Assembly (NCBI RefSeq): GCF_003369915.1
Contig: NC_046677.1
Span: 14,198,001-14,262,000 of the forward strand
Origin: Drosophila miranda
Lineage: Eukaryota > Arthropoda > Insecta > Diptera > Drosophilidae
DNA length: 64,000 bases
Direction of reading: 5' to 3'
The position numbers and the translations under genes were made by a program. The notes below the pieces were generated by a model. That model was not told the DNA's origin. It worked only from the letters and a program-made list of their open reading frames with translations, and ran no database searches. This document shows positions 13,653 to 25,959 of this stretch, piece after piece (the first letter of the stretch is position 1; each line of letters begins with the position of its first letter).

Positions 13653-15762
13653 CCTCCTTCTGCTCCTGCATGCGCCGTTACGCGACCCCTGTTTGTTGAT
13701 AGTACTCGTAGCTTGGGCCACTCCGGAGATTGGATTGGACTGGATTTGTTTATGTTGATTCTGGCCCGCTTTATCAATGCCGACAGACCACACAGCGTAT
13801 GCAGTTCTGTGAAAATGAGGGGGTGTTCGCGATCGCCTCCACTAAGGGTGCAAGCTGAGATCGAGCCAAAGGGTTTTTCAGCAGAAAAAGAAAGAAGCCC
13901 GATGTGGGGCAATAAATGAAGATCGGCCAAGCTATGTATCATGTAACGAGCACTTTATTATACTGGTAAATCAGTAAGTCGTACGATTTTGGATCCGGCG
14001 AAAGCCGTTTGTGGGGCGGACACTTATGATTCCAGTACTTTCAAAGACACAAGACAGCTGTTCAGTAAATACAGATATGCGTATATTATAAAGATTTGGA
14101 CTGATCTATTTTTACTTGGGCTGACGTTGCACTGTGATATTGTACCCAAGTAAAACTGTGATAAGAATTAGTATCCACAAATTGTGTTCTGTACTGTTCT
14201 TTTAAGTATAGTTGGTATTGAAATTAATGATCAAAGATGATTCATCAGGGGTGGGGTCCTTGTTAAACTCAGCAACCACGTTTTTTACTGTTGTTAGAAT
14301 AAAGTAAGATTTCACCTGACTAGAGTCTAGTTTGTTTTTTAAACAAATAAATAAGCATGGTAAGCAGAATAAGTAAGCATGGTTGGTTATTTTCCCCGTG
14401 TTCCTCCGTTTCGGAGTGTCAAAACTCCTCTGGTGTCACTGAATTGTACACTTGTACATACATACATGATCAGAGACGAAGGCTACGACGGCTACGGCGG
14501 TCTACCCCCGTCTATCCGGCTATTTCAAGTGTGTACATTATGGCTGATCGAAGCGTGCTTTGTTCAGAACTTTACCATATAATTAGAAGTTTTGCTTATG
14601 ACTGTCCATCCTTTATCGCTTTTCGTATCATTTAGTGGATTTAGATTTAGTGGAGGCCCATCTCTTCCTTCTGACTAGACCCGGCTCCTCGTTTCCAGAA
14701 TTTAGGATCCCTGCCATAAATTCAATCAATTGCGACCTGCTCCTATTAGGCTTACTCATTATGAATTGAATTCCCTTCAGTCGAAAATACATACATATGT
14801 ACCCAGGAAAAGTACACTTGGGATTGTAATTTTTTTAAATTAGATTTATTACTAACTTGATTTATGCACACTTATCGACTACTCACAATGTTTCTTTAAT
14901 TTTAATTTATTTATAATTTCTTGCATTCAGTATTCGGTATTCGGTATTCAGTATTCGTCCTATTCTTGACATTTCACAAAGAGAGAGACTCGAATGTTTC
15001 CCAAAAAAACTTAAATGTACAGAATTGGCGTTGTATCTTCGTTTTATTTAAATCGGTGTGTGGGTGTGTATTTACATTATCGTCTGCAATGAGCTCTTTC
15101 TTCGTTTTCATTATTACATCGTATAGGACTTGTTTGTTCAGTTTAGTTTAGTTTAGTTTTGATTTGTTTCGTTTTGCTTCAGTTTCACTTTTTACAGATT
15201 CGGCTTCGAGTGTGGTACTATTTTGTCAGTGCAAGTACTTGAAGTATTTAACCGTAATACAACCTTTGTTTAGTATGTGTATGGCTCAGGGCGGAGGGTG
15301 GAACGAAGAGGAAAGAAAATACAGAATCGCGGCCTCTAACATCAACATTACAGCTACCCTTATTTCGTCAGTTATGATATCTATTCGCTCCTGCTCGCTT
15401 AATACTAGGGGGGAAACTAAGGCTAGAACTAATCAACAAATAAGCGTGTGTTCCTAACTCGTAATTTGTAATTGTAATTTTTAATCGTAATACAATGTAG
15501 CGATCGGTAATCAGAACCTGCAAATGATTCTCCACTCTTCCCTTTTTCGATTTCTATTTGATTTTGCTTTTCGTCTTTATACAATGTTTGTTCTCTATAC
15601 AAATGCGTTTTTTTTTTCATAATCAATAATCAATTTTTGCCTATAGTCAGGCTGATAATCAGCAAAAGTTCCGTCCAAACATGCCCACTCTCCCTGATCT
15701 CTCTCTCTCTCTCTTTCTCTATCTATAGCTTTAAAAGATTTCAAACTTAAATGTTAACGGAA

Positions 15763-15768
15763 TTTATT
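15763..15768 (-). terminator. Candidate tj poly(A) signal
   Basis: TTTATT on the plus strand is AATAAA read on the minus strand, about 195 nt beyond the tj stop codon. Further TTTATT words near 15,043 and 14,900 would allow a 3'UTR of about 1 kb. The sequence cannot tell which is used. Confidence 0.4.
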
Positions 15769-15960
15769 GTCACAATCCTAAAAAAGAGAGAATTGGGTTA
15801 GGCTTATGGCCACAAAACTAGATAGAAGAAAACTCCTGGGGGAAAATACCTTTTGGAATCAGTTCCATTTAGCCATTCAGTTGGCCAGCTGCTGGGCGGC
15901 CCACTGGTGGCCGCGATGCGAGGCTGTTGAGGAGGACGAGGTGGCTGCCGCCAGCTGGCG

Positions 15961-17472
15961 TCATAGGTAGAACTCTGGCGAGTTCTGGCTGTCGCCAGCT
16001 GCAGGCGGACCACCTCCTCCGGCAGCACTGATCCTTTGGAGACGCTGCATGAGCGCGTCCCGCTCTTGGCACACGCGCGAGTACTCATGCTTGAGACGGT
16101 GCAGGTCCTGGTTGAGCTGGCGATTGGCCTTCTCCAGCTCGTGGCGTTGGTGGAGGCGCTTGGAGCGGCAGTTCTGGGCGTAGCCGCGGTTCTTCAGGGT
16201 GCGCCGCTTCTGCTTCAGACGCACCACCTCCTCGCGGGGGCAGCCGTGAAGCCGCTTGTTCAGCTCCCGCACCGTCAGCGTGGTCAGCATGTCGTCGTTG
16301 ATGCAGTCCTCCAGCGTGGCGGTGCTGTACGCTCCCGAGCAGGTCCTGGGCGACATGTTGTTCGAGGATCTCGTCGAGCTGGCCGACATGGGTCGGCAGG
16401 GCTGGAGGGCCGCTCGGGTGAGCACGCAACCCCCTCCCACGCTGCTGCTGCCGCTGCTGATGTTGCTCGGAACCTGGGGCAGGCAGGTGGGCGTGACCGA
16501 GCCGGAGGCTGCCGCGTACGTTGCCGTGTGGGAGTGGGCGTGTGGGTTCGAGTGCATGTTGATGGGGGCCAGGTCGAGGTTGTGGAAGTGGTGATGCGGA
16601 TACTTGGCCTGCTGGAGCACGACCTGGTGCGGGTGCGGGTGCGGGTGCGGGTGCGGGAGCGGGTTGGGATGCGCGTGGGGATGGCCGTGCGGATATGGAT
16701 GCGGATGGGAGTGCGGATGGTGTTGGCTCTGCATCAGCGGCTGTCCGTGGTGGTGATGGTGGGCGGCGGCCGCCTGCAGGGCGTAGTCCCGCTGGCGATC
16801 CCACTCCTCGGCCTCTTCCTGGGAGCCGGGATAGGGCAGCGGCCGCAGATCGAGGGGCTGCTGGTCAGCACGTATGGAGTTGGTCAGCCACATCATTTCG
16901 TGGCTCAGTCCGGCACTGACCACTGGCGGAACTTCCTTCCTACAGCTACTGCTGCCCGTCGGCGAGCCCACAACGGGCGGAGTCTCCGGCGGAGTGGAGG
17001 GCACGCCGCCTGGCACTCCGGCAGCCGAAGAGGAGGATGTGTTGACCAATATCGCCTGGCCGGGCATCGGGCCGTACTGCTCCGGGGGTGGCGAGAGGGG
17101 TTGCAGCCGCCGCTCATCTATGTGCCACTGGTGGCCCGAGAAGGAGCGGAGCTTGATGTGCGGCGATGGTGACAGCTCCTCGGCAACGGCTGGCTCTGGG
17201 ACAGCCAGGGCCAGGGGCTCCGGCACCACCTCGTCGGGAACCGGTGGCTCCCCATGCACAGTGGTCCACTTTACCGCCACCGGCTGCGGCGGACTGTGAT
17301 CCTCCCGTTTCACGTGCCCGATGGCGGCGGCCACAGCCGCGCTGTTGTTCGCGTTGCCGTTGCCGTTGGCGTTGCTGCTGCTGCTGCTGCTGCCGGCAGC
17401 CGGCACCTCCAGGTGGTGCAGATCGAACTCCTGCACGTACGTATCGGCTATAGTGGGATCTTCCATTTTCAT
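15961..17472 (-). CDS. tj: Traffic jam, large-Maf bZIP transcription factor
   Basis: A single-exon gene of 503 residues, close to the size I recall for fly traffic jam. Tj is a sequence-specific nuclear transcription factor best known in somatic gonad cells, where it controls adhesion genes and soma-germline interaction. The C-terminal part carries the Maf signature: an extended homology region from about residue 387 ([10 protein letters not shown]), a basic region at about 420-440 ([13 protein letters not shown]) and a leucine zipper to about 480. The N-terminal two thirds are low-complexity, with Ser, Asn and Ala runs, a PPETPP stretch and a His/Pro-rich block coded by a GTGCGG-type array at about 16,620-16,730. 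The start at 17,472 ([10 protein letters not shown]) matches large-Maf N-termini. A TATA box lies about 420 bp upstream. The long open frame on the opposite strand is a shadow of this GC-rich coding sequence. Confidence 0.95.
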   Translation of the reverse strand: MKMEDPTIADTYVQEFDLHHLEVPAAGSSSSSSNANGNGNANNSAAVAAAIGHVKREDHSPPQPVAVKWTTVHGEPPVPDEVVPEPLALAVPEPAVAEELSPSPHIKLRSFSGHQWHIDERRLQPLSPPPEQYGPMPGQAILVNTSSSSAAGVPGGVPSTPPETPPVVGSPTGSSSCRKEVPPVVSAGLSHEMMWLTNSIRADQQPLDLRPLPYPGSQEEAEEWDRQRDYALQAAAAHHHHHGQPLMQSQHHPHSHPHPYPHGHPHAHPNPLPHPHPHPHPHQVVLQQAKYPHHHFHNLDLAPINMHSNPHAHSHTATYAAASGSVTPTCLPQVPSNISSGSSSVGGGCVLTRAALQPCRPMSASSTRSSNNMSPRTCSGAYSTATLEDCINDDMLTTLTVRELNKRLHGCPREEVVRLKQKRRTLKNRGYAQNCRSKRLHQRHELEKANRQLNQDLHRLKHEYSRVCQERDALMQRLQRISAAGGGGPPAAGDSQNSPEFYL

Positions 17473-17894
17473 TGGATCGACCGCGACCAGCCGGTCTCAC
17501 ATGCGAGGGTCGGGGCAGGGTCAACTAGGACAACTATCGGGGCTTTCGGGGGCCCACTTCGCACTTAGCACTCGGATACTCGTACCGTGTCGGGCCGAAG
17601 TTTTTCTTTAATCTATCTTCTTCCTTAAATTTTCCTCGCTTTTCGAGTGTTGATCACTTTGGGCACTATCTTTTTGGCATTATCTGTGTGCCTGCTCTCT
17701 CTCTCTTACTTTCTCTTTCTATTGCTCACTTGGAATTTATTTTGGATTTTTTCGCGAACGCGTTCTGCCGCCCACTGCGTCCAATTTCAAAGAGTTAACG
17801 GTGGCGAATGAGTCTGGCTCTGGCTCTCCGTCTGGCTGATGACTGAAGGGTGGCCCTGGGCCGAGGAATGGCCGCGACGCGCGCAGCGCCTCAA

Positions 17895-17903
17895 TTTTAT
17901 ATA
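17895..17903 (-). promoter_or_regulatory. tj: TATA box of tj
   Basis: TATATAAAA on the minus strand. A start site about 30 nt downstream (near 17,870) would give a 5'UTR of about 400 nt without introns. It is the only good TATA match in the 500 bp upstream of the tj start codon. Confidence 0.55.
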
Positions 17904-20900
17904 CATGTACGAGTGTAGTGTGTAACGGTAAAGCTAAGAGACACGAAATGCAAAAACCGAATGCGACGACCACGACAACAGCTACATCGGCAGCTCGAAC
18001 GCCATTCGCTGGTGGCTCGTTTGACTCCTGGAACTGGAATTGGAAATGGTACGGAACGTATGGCGAAAAGCTCGCCCTGCCGCCACCGCACACTTGTCGA
18101 CAGCAGCAGCAGAAACAACACCAACAACCAGCAATCGACGAGAGCCAGAGCACCAACCAAGCGGAGAGAAAGAAAAGCCAACTGAGAAAGCTCCGCATCT
18201 CGGTGCTGTGCACAGTGGGGACAGAAGCGCAGAAAATGGACTCTATGGGACACTATTCTCCAGTCACTGCATTCTGCCCTATTCTGGCGTTACGTTTCAT
18301 TCGTACGACAAAACGTAAACAAATAATGGTCTACTTGAACTAATTAGCGCTATACTTACCAAAAACAAATAATGACAACAATACATAAGTACGGTTTTAA
18401 AGATATAAGCCAAAATGCGACCTGACGTTACGTTCCCAAGAACGAATTCGGTTTTTGATGTTGGGGTACATAATAATAGGGTATTACATAAATATCAATA
18501 TCATTTTGTTGGCGAGGATGCCTTTGCCTTAGAATCGAAGCTTGAACTTTAAATCCAACATTCGGCCCACTGTGCAGGAGCATAAACTTCGGCTTGCTCT
18601 CTATCTCTCATTTGGGTTTGGTTTCGTGTGTCCCCCTTCCCGCCTCCCGTCGGCGACTCCATCCGCGTTCTCCCCTGCTGCTGCCCTGCCGTTGCCTCTG
18701 GCTGGGGTCAATTTTGGTGGTGGAATAGCTGCTGTTGTGGGTCTGTTCTCTGAAGTAGGCGTTTTTGAATTGCCATGGAGCGCATAAAAAATGGCACACA
18801 CACACATACAGTCGAGCTTACATAGATACATATACACATTATGCTGCCTCGGCTCCGCCCACTTGGCCATATCTACGAGTATCTATGTACATACATACTT
18901 ACTTATGTGTGAATGCTTGTACGTACCGTCTGGCCCTCTCTCTCTGTGCCCTCTCTACACACACATTCCTACATAGCCGCTTCCGCTGGCCATCGCCGCA
19001 ACGGAGCGGAGCGTCATCGTTTCCAGTCCCATTTAGCTGGCCATCGTTTGGTTGGCGCTCAATTGGTCCGGACTGGAAGAGCCGAGGGGCTGTGGTCCCA
19101 TCCATTGTTCCATTTTCCAGTGCATAAGTCAATGCGAGATGTTTTAGCCCTGATAAGTCGCTCGATTTGTTTTGGCTCGTATATAATACGCGTCTCTCTC
19201 TCTCTCTTTCTCCATGGATACACGTAATGTTGTGTGTGTGAGAGTATCTGTGTGTTTGTATATCTGTTTGCTCTGTGTAAAGGATTTCAGAGTGCACAGG
19301 TGCATTTACTTGCTGAGCCAGCAGAAATGGCCCCGGATACCTTACCAACCTTCTTCTGTCCTCCGCCGCCCTCCGCATCCGCATCCGCACCTCCATCCCC
19401 ATCCTCCCATCTTCGACATGAGTTTTTCATGTTTTATTTTAATTTGGACCTGGTTTTTTTTTTGTTTTGTGCAAATGTTTTGTCTACGTTGGCCAAACAG
19501 ATTTCCGTGATGTAATATTGTTGTGAGATATGAGCTGGGATTCTCTTTTGTTTGTGCAACAAGTTCAATTTTGCTTGAAGGGCCGCCCGGAAGGAGCAGA
19601 AAAAGTGGACTTTCAAAAATGGTGGCTATTTAAGTCACGATACATTTTCGATACGTTATTTTAATATTATAAATATATGCCATACATATATACGATTTAT
19701 GTAAGTATCAGGCAGATGTGAACTTATTATTATGTTATTATTATTTATTAAATGTTCAACTGAAAACCTTTATACAAAATGTAACCGGTTATTAAATATC
19801 TTTAACATCTTTTTGTTAGATGGTTGTTCGATTTTGAAACTTTAACTGTACAAATTCGAAAACATTGCCTGTCATAGAGTCCGAATATGGAAATTTCTAG
19901 ATCTACCCAGTTGCCGGCTACAACATAAGAACCACTCCACTTGTTAACTCTTTTTGCAACATAAATAAACATACAATTTGCTGTAAACATTGCATTATAG
20001 AAAAATGCTTGAGACTGCATGTATTTGGTTAAGTCTTTCCGTACAACAAAATGTATACATTTAATAAAAACATTTCAGAAATCCTCACTTTATTTGATTT
20101 TTTTTTTTCTCGCATACGAATTTTCAATAACCGAAACTCATTTCCCCAAACGGGCCAAAAGCTTGAGAACTATTCTCGTATTTGGTTAACTTGTAAGCCA
20201 CAAAAGTGACCACAAAAACTTTCATTTGGCTGCTTCTGTAACTGGGTTATCTTCCCCCTTCGGACCATCAGACCATCAGACCCGCAGCCTCTTATTCCCC
20301 CCTGTCACACCCATTCTCCACGCAATTGTTGTGTCGGGAAAAAATTGGGAAAGGGCGGATGGGAAAGGGAGTAGGAGTGGGAGTGGGAGGGCAAGGAGGC
20401 ATAAAACATGCTTCTCTTCTGCCAGCAGGAAAAACATAAAACAAAATCAAATCAAGTTTGGTGGGTGGGAGGTGGTTGAGTACTAGTCTTCACTGAAGCT
20501 TGTCAGAATTAAATTGAACACAATCGAATTATCCTCTGAATGCTCCATTTGGCTGCCTGCGCTGATTTCTGACGAAAACTGGGGTACGTATGAGCAGGAC
20601 CACGAGGAAGACAGACCATACATATACATATTCATATAAGAAGAGATTTTTTCAGAGGGAGAGAAGGAGAAAAAGGCGGCTAGGACTACTCTTGCTCCTG
20701 CTCCTGATCCTGCTCTGTGGCAGCACTTGGGCATATTAAAAAGGGTTAAAGGTGTGCAAATATTTATCTGAGGCCAATTAAAAATACTTTTAATAACCAA
20801 CTCGAGGCGAGTCAGAGCAGTGCGCGGACGGAGTCAGCCACGTGCTAGCCAAGTTTTCTCCAATCTCCATCTCCCGCCACTATTTGCCTTTAACCCTCAT

Positions 20901-22710
20901 GCGGGAAAGTATGCAACGTTATATTTCCATCTCTGCTCATTTGCAATCGATTCGATTCCTGGAATTCAAATACAAGTGCAAATATTTGAACGCGATTCCT
21001 TTCAATTGCATTTCAATTGTTGATGATGATGATGCGGACTCCTCTCATCTCGCAATTGACAATGTTTATTACGCCGGATTAGGCAGCATTACTCGTACGA
21101 CTTACAGAAAAAAGACGCTTATTCTTGGTCCTGATGTGATTGACTGTGCCAGGCGGTCTGGTTGTCCCTGCCACCCTGCCACCATGCAGCATGTCTGCCC
21201 TGCCCACTGCACTGAGAAAATTGAGTACAATATCTTCGATGATATTGTAATAAACCCTCTTTTCAGCGTGTTGTCAGCTGACCTGCCTTATATACATTGG
21301 TTTTTTGACCTCGTCCTGCACTTTGGGGGCTCCTCCGTCTTGCACAACCGCAATATTCCTATTCATAGAAATTACATTCCATGCATCCACATTTATAATC
21401 TACTTTATACTATATAAAGACGATATTTTCTCCCAGTGTATGGTGGCTGCGGTTTTAGATCATCGCTTGGAGTGCAGTGCACTTTAAGCATGAAGTAAAG
21501 TCGTGTTTTATCACAAATAATTTCCGGTAAATCAACAGAAAATCGATTGGAAATTCAACACCGTACAACACAAATGGGCAAAGCGTTGACATGTGCCGCA
21601 CTTCTCTTTCTCACCACTCTTAATATCCCTCGCCGCATACCCATATCAATGCCCCCTTTCGTTGCACATCTCTGCGTGAGTGCAGCCCGCCCTGGGGGTC
21701 GGTGCCAGGCAATGAAAAATTTCCTCTTCAACGGTCTTCGCTCGGGTTTAATGACATGTGCAAGAGCAGAAGGATCAGAGCCGCGCAGAACAGACCTTGC
21801 CCCTATGGGATACAAGTGTTTGAGGCCTATGCCTGCTGAAACATGCTCTCTAGGTCCTAAACAGTGGTATTTTCTTCAATAAAGGTTTTTTTGACGGTAT
21901 AAGCTAGAAGCAGAAACATGTCACGGGCAGAGTCTTGTAACTAAAGTCACAAGATCGTTGGAAAAGCAAAGCATTAATATTGGTCCCTCGATTTACTCCA
22001 CGAATTGAAGTTAAATCTTTCTCCAATAGCTCCTTGTTTTTATCGAAACTGTAATCTGAAAACCATTGATGGGGAATCTCAAAGGATTTTGTATCTCTTA
22101 TTTGTCAACATATCCAGATGTCTATCCCTCTTAATGTTTCAATTTTGGATAATCCACAATGATTTCCTTGGACACACACGGGTCAATGGCAGCAAGAGGA
22201 AAATAAATTTGCCATCCATTTATCAACTTGGGAGGTCGGGCCAGTCCTTCTCTGAGCAAACAGGCAGCGTTCGAGGTCGTGGGTGTCCTGTGATCTGTGG
22301 TAGTATCCGTGGTGTCTGCGGTAACCAGGGTCATAACGAGCCACCATTTATTCTGTTTACACCTTCGCCTCAGGCGGAAAGACGCACGGAGTCAACAAAT
22401 TGACAGCAAATATTTCAATTATTCTGCTCCGGACTTTATTTATGAAATCAAAAGGACCAGTTTATGTCTGTTTACAAATCGTTGGACATAATTTATTTGC
22501 TGCCATTGTTTTGGTCCGGCTTCGTGCCTGCCAATCGCTGAATGATAAACTGCTTTTGGTGATAAGCCACGATACCACGACCCAAGGCTACCCAAGGCAA
22601 CCCAAGGCATCTGGGTACTCAGGGGTGTGAGCGAGGGGTTGCTGCCCTTGCCAGATCATTAGGAAGCAATTATATGTTTAGGGTTGCGTTACACCCCTCT
22701 ATTCGCCCTA

Positions 22711-22735
22711 TCTCTCTCTCTCTCTCTCTCTCTCT
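22711..22735 (+). repeat. (CT)n microsatellite
   Basis: About 12 CT dinucleotides in an uninterrupted run. Such arrays can bind GAGA factor in flies, but no promoter is visible beside it. Confidence 0.85.
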
Positions 22736-23736
22736 GTCACTCTCTTGGACACTCTTCGGGAAGAATTGAAGGTCAGGTACGCGTACGTTCTGTCAGATGT
22801 CAACGAATGTGAGTGTGACAGTGCAATGGATTGTTGACAGCTGCGGCAACGCCCACAAATGTGTTGTCTGAATAATATGGTTAATTTCGGAAGGGAGGTG
22901 TAAATTGCAATTGGCAAGTTCTTAAAGGGAACGAATCTCGTTGTTTATTATAGAACATAAAACATACTCTTATGGCGTTAGCCATGTCATTGCCTTGAAA
23001 AAATTTCTGCGTGTGTTATTCAATTTTATGAAATATTTCCATTTAAACGTCCATTATTAATATTAATAATTGACCTTCGCCAATAGGGTTTGGAGATGTT
23101 TTCTCAATCGGTACATGCGTCTATTGAATTATCATTTATTGGGCAATTAAGTCATGGATAATGAAAGTACCTGCATAAGTCCTGTCTGTCTGCTTGTCAT
23201 CATCTTTAGTGGTGAACAGGTTGACCATCAGCGAGAGATATTTCTTTGCTATGACGTTGTTAGCGACTCGAATACGAGATATGTGAGACGCAGAATGATT
23301 AAAACTCTTGGAGATATGCATGTGAAAAGTGTATGTGCAGTATCCCTTCAGAGTGCACTGTCGAAAGTCCTTAGGAAATATGTACACATTTATCGGCGTC
23401 CATCATTGCCAACCAGAGGAGTGTCCGTCCACTGTCCACATCCGTCTGTGGTGTGGTGCATCGTATGGTGACAGTTCTGTGTGCCATATGTTGGAGTTGA
23501 GGATTTCCTTAGGGCTCCGTCCTTCTCCACTTTCTTTATTTTTCAATAAAATTCAAATAAATTCAGTTTGCAAGCCATAAATTATGTCCAGTTCAGTCCT
23601 GACTCACATGTAAGGCGAGACACGGAGGGAGATACGCACACACACTCACACGTGTTACCAGAAGCCAACTAATAACGGGACATTGGTCGTGCCTCCCAAA
23701 ATGTAGGCTATGGGATATGTGCTTTTTCTGTATGTC

Positions 23737-23740
<4 letters not shown>

Positions 23741-23760
<20 letters not shown>
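23741..23760 (+). repeat. (TG)n microsatellite
   Basis: Nine to ten TG dinucleotides followed by GGTGGG. A complementary (AC)n tract lies about 120 bp downstream, so the two can pair as an interrupted inverted repeat. Confidence 0.85.
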
Positions 23761-23768
<8 letters not shown>

Positions 23769-23878
23769 GTCGTTCGTTTTTTCTTCCGACTGCTACTGTC
23801 CCCCCATAAATATTTGCGCAATAAATTTTTTAATCTTGTCGCTTTAATCGCACAAATGTCGCTGCCTTTTATACGCAC

Positions 23879-23899
23879 AAACACACACACACACACACA
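23879..23899 (+). repeat. (AC)n microsatellite
   Basis: About ten AC dinucleotides. Complementary to the (TG)n tract at 23,741-23,760. Confidence 0.85.
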
Positions 23900-24630
23900 T
23901 ACAGATTATGGACCCCTCAGACCTCTCTCCGCGTTAGCAGCAAAATCAATTTCACTATCATTGACCAAAGGGCAGGTCTGAACGAGTGAGGGAGAGCGAA
24001 ACTTTTTTACTGTTTGTTTGTGAGCCCTGGCACAGACACAGACGGCAACAACTTCCTGTGGGGGTGTGTGTGGGGGTCAGCAGGGGTAGGGCAAGACAAC
24101 GGGATTCAATAAAAAATATCAAACATATTTGTAACGGTCAGAGGAATCACACATACTTTCCCTTCTGCCTATCCCGTCCCCCTCACACACCCACAGCATG
24201 CCGCGGGTCCTGGCTACGAGTGCAAACATATTTATGGTCGCCGACTGCATTTTATGCGTTGTCCAACACTCAATTACCATAACGGGAACAGACAGCTGTC
24301 TCCTTCCCGCACCTACAGTGATTTTGCATAGAAAACACATAAAACGAACATGTCATCGGAGGCGTGGCGAGGCGTTGTGTGGCTGGAGCTGGAGCTTCCT
24401 TGACCGGAACAAATTCAGCTTGTGGGCTCGTTTGCTCATTTGATTTGGTTATGCCGGGCCAGATTGTTATTGTCATCGGCCTTTGATGTGACCACTCTAC
24501 GAAGTGGCCGGGTGTATTCTTGCGTTTGTGAGGCCGGCAAATGTGCGAAGCATTAAAATTGATGTCAGCTCCGACCTCAAATTGTTGTGTCCTCCTCATA
24601 ACCTCAAACGAGCTATGAAATTTAGAAGAT

Positions 24631-24636
24631 TTTATT
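24631..24636 (-). terminator. Candidate poly(A) signal of the CG10026-like gene
   Basis: AATAAA on the minus strand, about 180 nt beyond the stop codon at 24,813. It is the nearest canonical signal on that strand. Confidence 0.5.
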
Positions 24637-24812
24637 TCGAGTTTTCATTCTTAAACTACCGGATAGACTGAGAACTGAGAAAGCCTACATTATCCTTATT
24701 TTCAATATCCATGCTTCAATTTTCTGTTTAGGTACAGACTCCAGCTGTAAATCAAGTACATCCACTTTCGTATCTTTCATAATATTAATAAGGAAACCAT
24801 CATCATCGCGTC

Positions 24813-25957
24813 CTAGTCGAAAATAAAGCCCAACTGCTCCATATCCTTTTGCACACTGCTACCAGTGCATTGATCTTTCAGCATGTCCAACCAGAGCGTG
24901 TAAGAGTAATCCTCATGCAATCCACCATATCTAAGGGGCACACGAAAGAGACGTAAGAGCTATAGCCACGAGTATCACGAGTTAAAGATATTTAGGTAGA
25001 CTTACCGCTTGGGCAGATGCTCGGGAGCGATGTACTTGTGCAGGGATCTCATATCACTGCCATGGATGTAGAGCCGCTCTCTCATGGCAGAATTAAGGAA
25101 GGGCTTGAACATCTTGAACCCCGCATTGAAGACCCAATTCTGGTTCACAATATGCAGGGCAGAGGTACGAATTGGCATGGAGGTCTTCAATAACAACGAA
25201 AATAGTTTCATATCTATCATTTTTGGCCCCATTTATGGTCTTGATCTGGTTCTTACCACCAACAGAGCAATCATCTTCTGTGCTACACTGGGACTAAGAT
25301 GGAGTATATGTTCCAGGCCTAGATCCTTGAGATCAAAGATTCCCACTCCACCCATAATCTGAGAGATTGGCTCTAGGCTACCCAGCTCCTGCAGGACAAT
25401 GGTGGCCCTAAAAATATCATCGACCGTGACGCGATTGGGTCGCCAAATTCCGAATCGATAGATGAGTATGCGGTGGCCGTGCTGATCGCGATATGGCGTC
25501 ACTGTCAGGATGTCTGAATCGCCCAAATGACGCAGATCTAGGGGACGAACCTTCTCGTAGTAGCCTTTGTTGTGTTCACGAAATTTATAATAGCTGCAGA
25601 GCTGTAAAATATAATTTGGCTATAGTCCTTCGTTCGATTTTTGCTCAACAGTTAAAAAACTTACCAATCGATAGCTATTTTCGATCTTCCAGTACCGTGC
25701 ACGTAAAAACTTCTCCAGATATTGGTCATCGTTACGATGTGGCTGGCATTCGTTCCGCTCTGAAGGAAAATTGATTGCTTAGTCTAGAGGAGGAATCTGA
25801 GGAATCTCGGCGTCGACCCACCCAAAATATAGCTACGAAACTGTTCGATGGTTTGTTTCTTGGTCTTTGGGCATTCGCCCTGTTCGTTGGCAATGCGACG
25901 GATGTGCTCAGGAACCTCTTCCTCGGAGACGTTTAGTTTGTGCTCGACGGCTGGCAT
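24813..25957 (-). CDS. CG10026: CRAL-TRIO lipid-binding protein (CG10026-like)
   Basis: Five coding exons on the minus strand: 25,822-25,957, 25,665-25,759, 25,257-25,601, 25,006-25,184 and 24,813-24,930. All splice sites are GT-AG and the frames join to give 290 residues. The product belongs to the SEC14/CRAL-TRIO family (alpha-tocopherol transfer protein and CRALBP relatives), soluble carriers of small hydrophobic ligands. An N-terminal CRAL-TRIO-N helical region (to about residue 95) contains YLEKFLRARYWKIENSY. The lipid pocket domain follows, with a block that includes GVGIFDLKDLGLEHILHLSP and then ALHIVNQNWVFN, FKPFL and IHGSD..SLHKYI..E.LPKRYGG. The ligand is unknown. A TTTTTTAG acceptor-like site just upstream of the start codon suggests a 5'UTR intron. 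A second family member lies at 50.5-52.1 kb. The symbol is assigned from resemblance and neighbourhood. Confidence 0.88.
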
Positions 25958-25959
25958 GG

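Larger units (their letters stand above)
7300..14890. other. Non-coding region 3' of tj
   Basis: No supported gene. It contains several hexamer arrays (7,736-7,772; 13,482-13,524; 13,627-13,652) and a CATCG pentamer array (12,198-12,220), plus a 22-bp perfect palindrome at 9,238-9,259. The open frames over the hexamer arrays translate to Ser-Asp, Glu-Pro or Met-Pro repeats and are artefacts of the arrays. Possible tj regulatory DNA, by position only. Confidence 0.6.
17910..24600. other. Intergenic region upstream of tj
   Basis: No supported coding sequence. It contains a (CT)n array near 22,711-22,735, a (TG)n array near 23,741-23,760 and an (AC)n array near 23,879-23,899, with AT-rich blocks between. 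It lies between tj, read leftward from about 17,870, and the 3' end of the CG10026-like gene, so it is the natural place for tj enhancers (inference from position). Confidence 0.55.

Noticed and set aside
13441-13942. Overlapping frames on both strands encoding Glu-Pro, Ser-Gly or Met-Pro repeats
   Set aside because: They are translations of hexamer arrays at 13,482-13,524 and 13,627-13,652, which stay open in several frames automatically.
16036-17172. A 378-codon open frame on the plus strand opposite tj
   Set aside because: It mirrors the GC-rich, repeat-containing tj coding sequence. Its composition (Val, Arg, Gly and Leu repeats) is that of a reverse-complement shadow, and the tj frame has a recognisable bZIP domain.
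23741-23899. (TG)n and (AC)n arms as a possible miRNA or structured RNA hairpin
   Set aside because: The arms are simple microsatellites about 120 bp apart, and pairing is a trivial result of dinucleotide complementarity.
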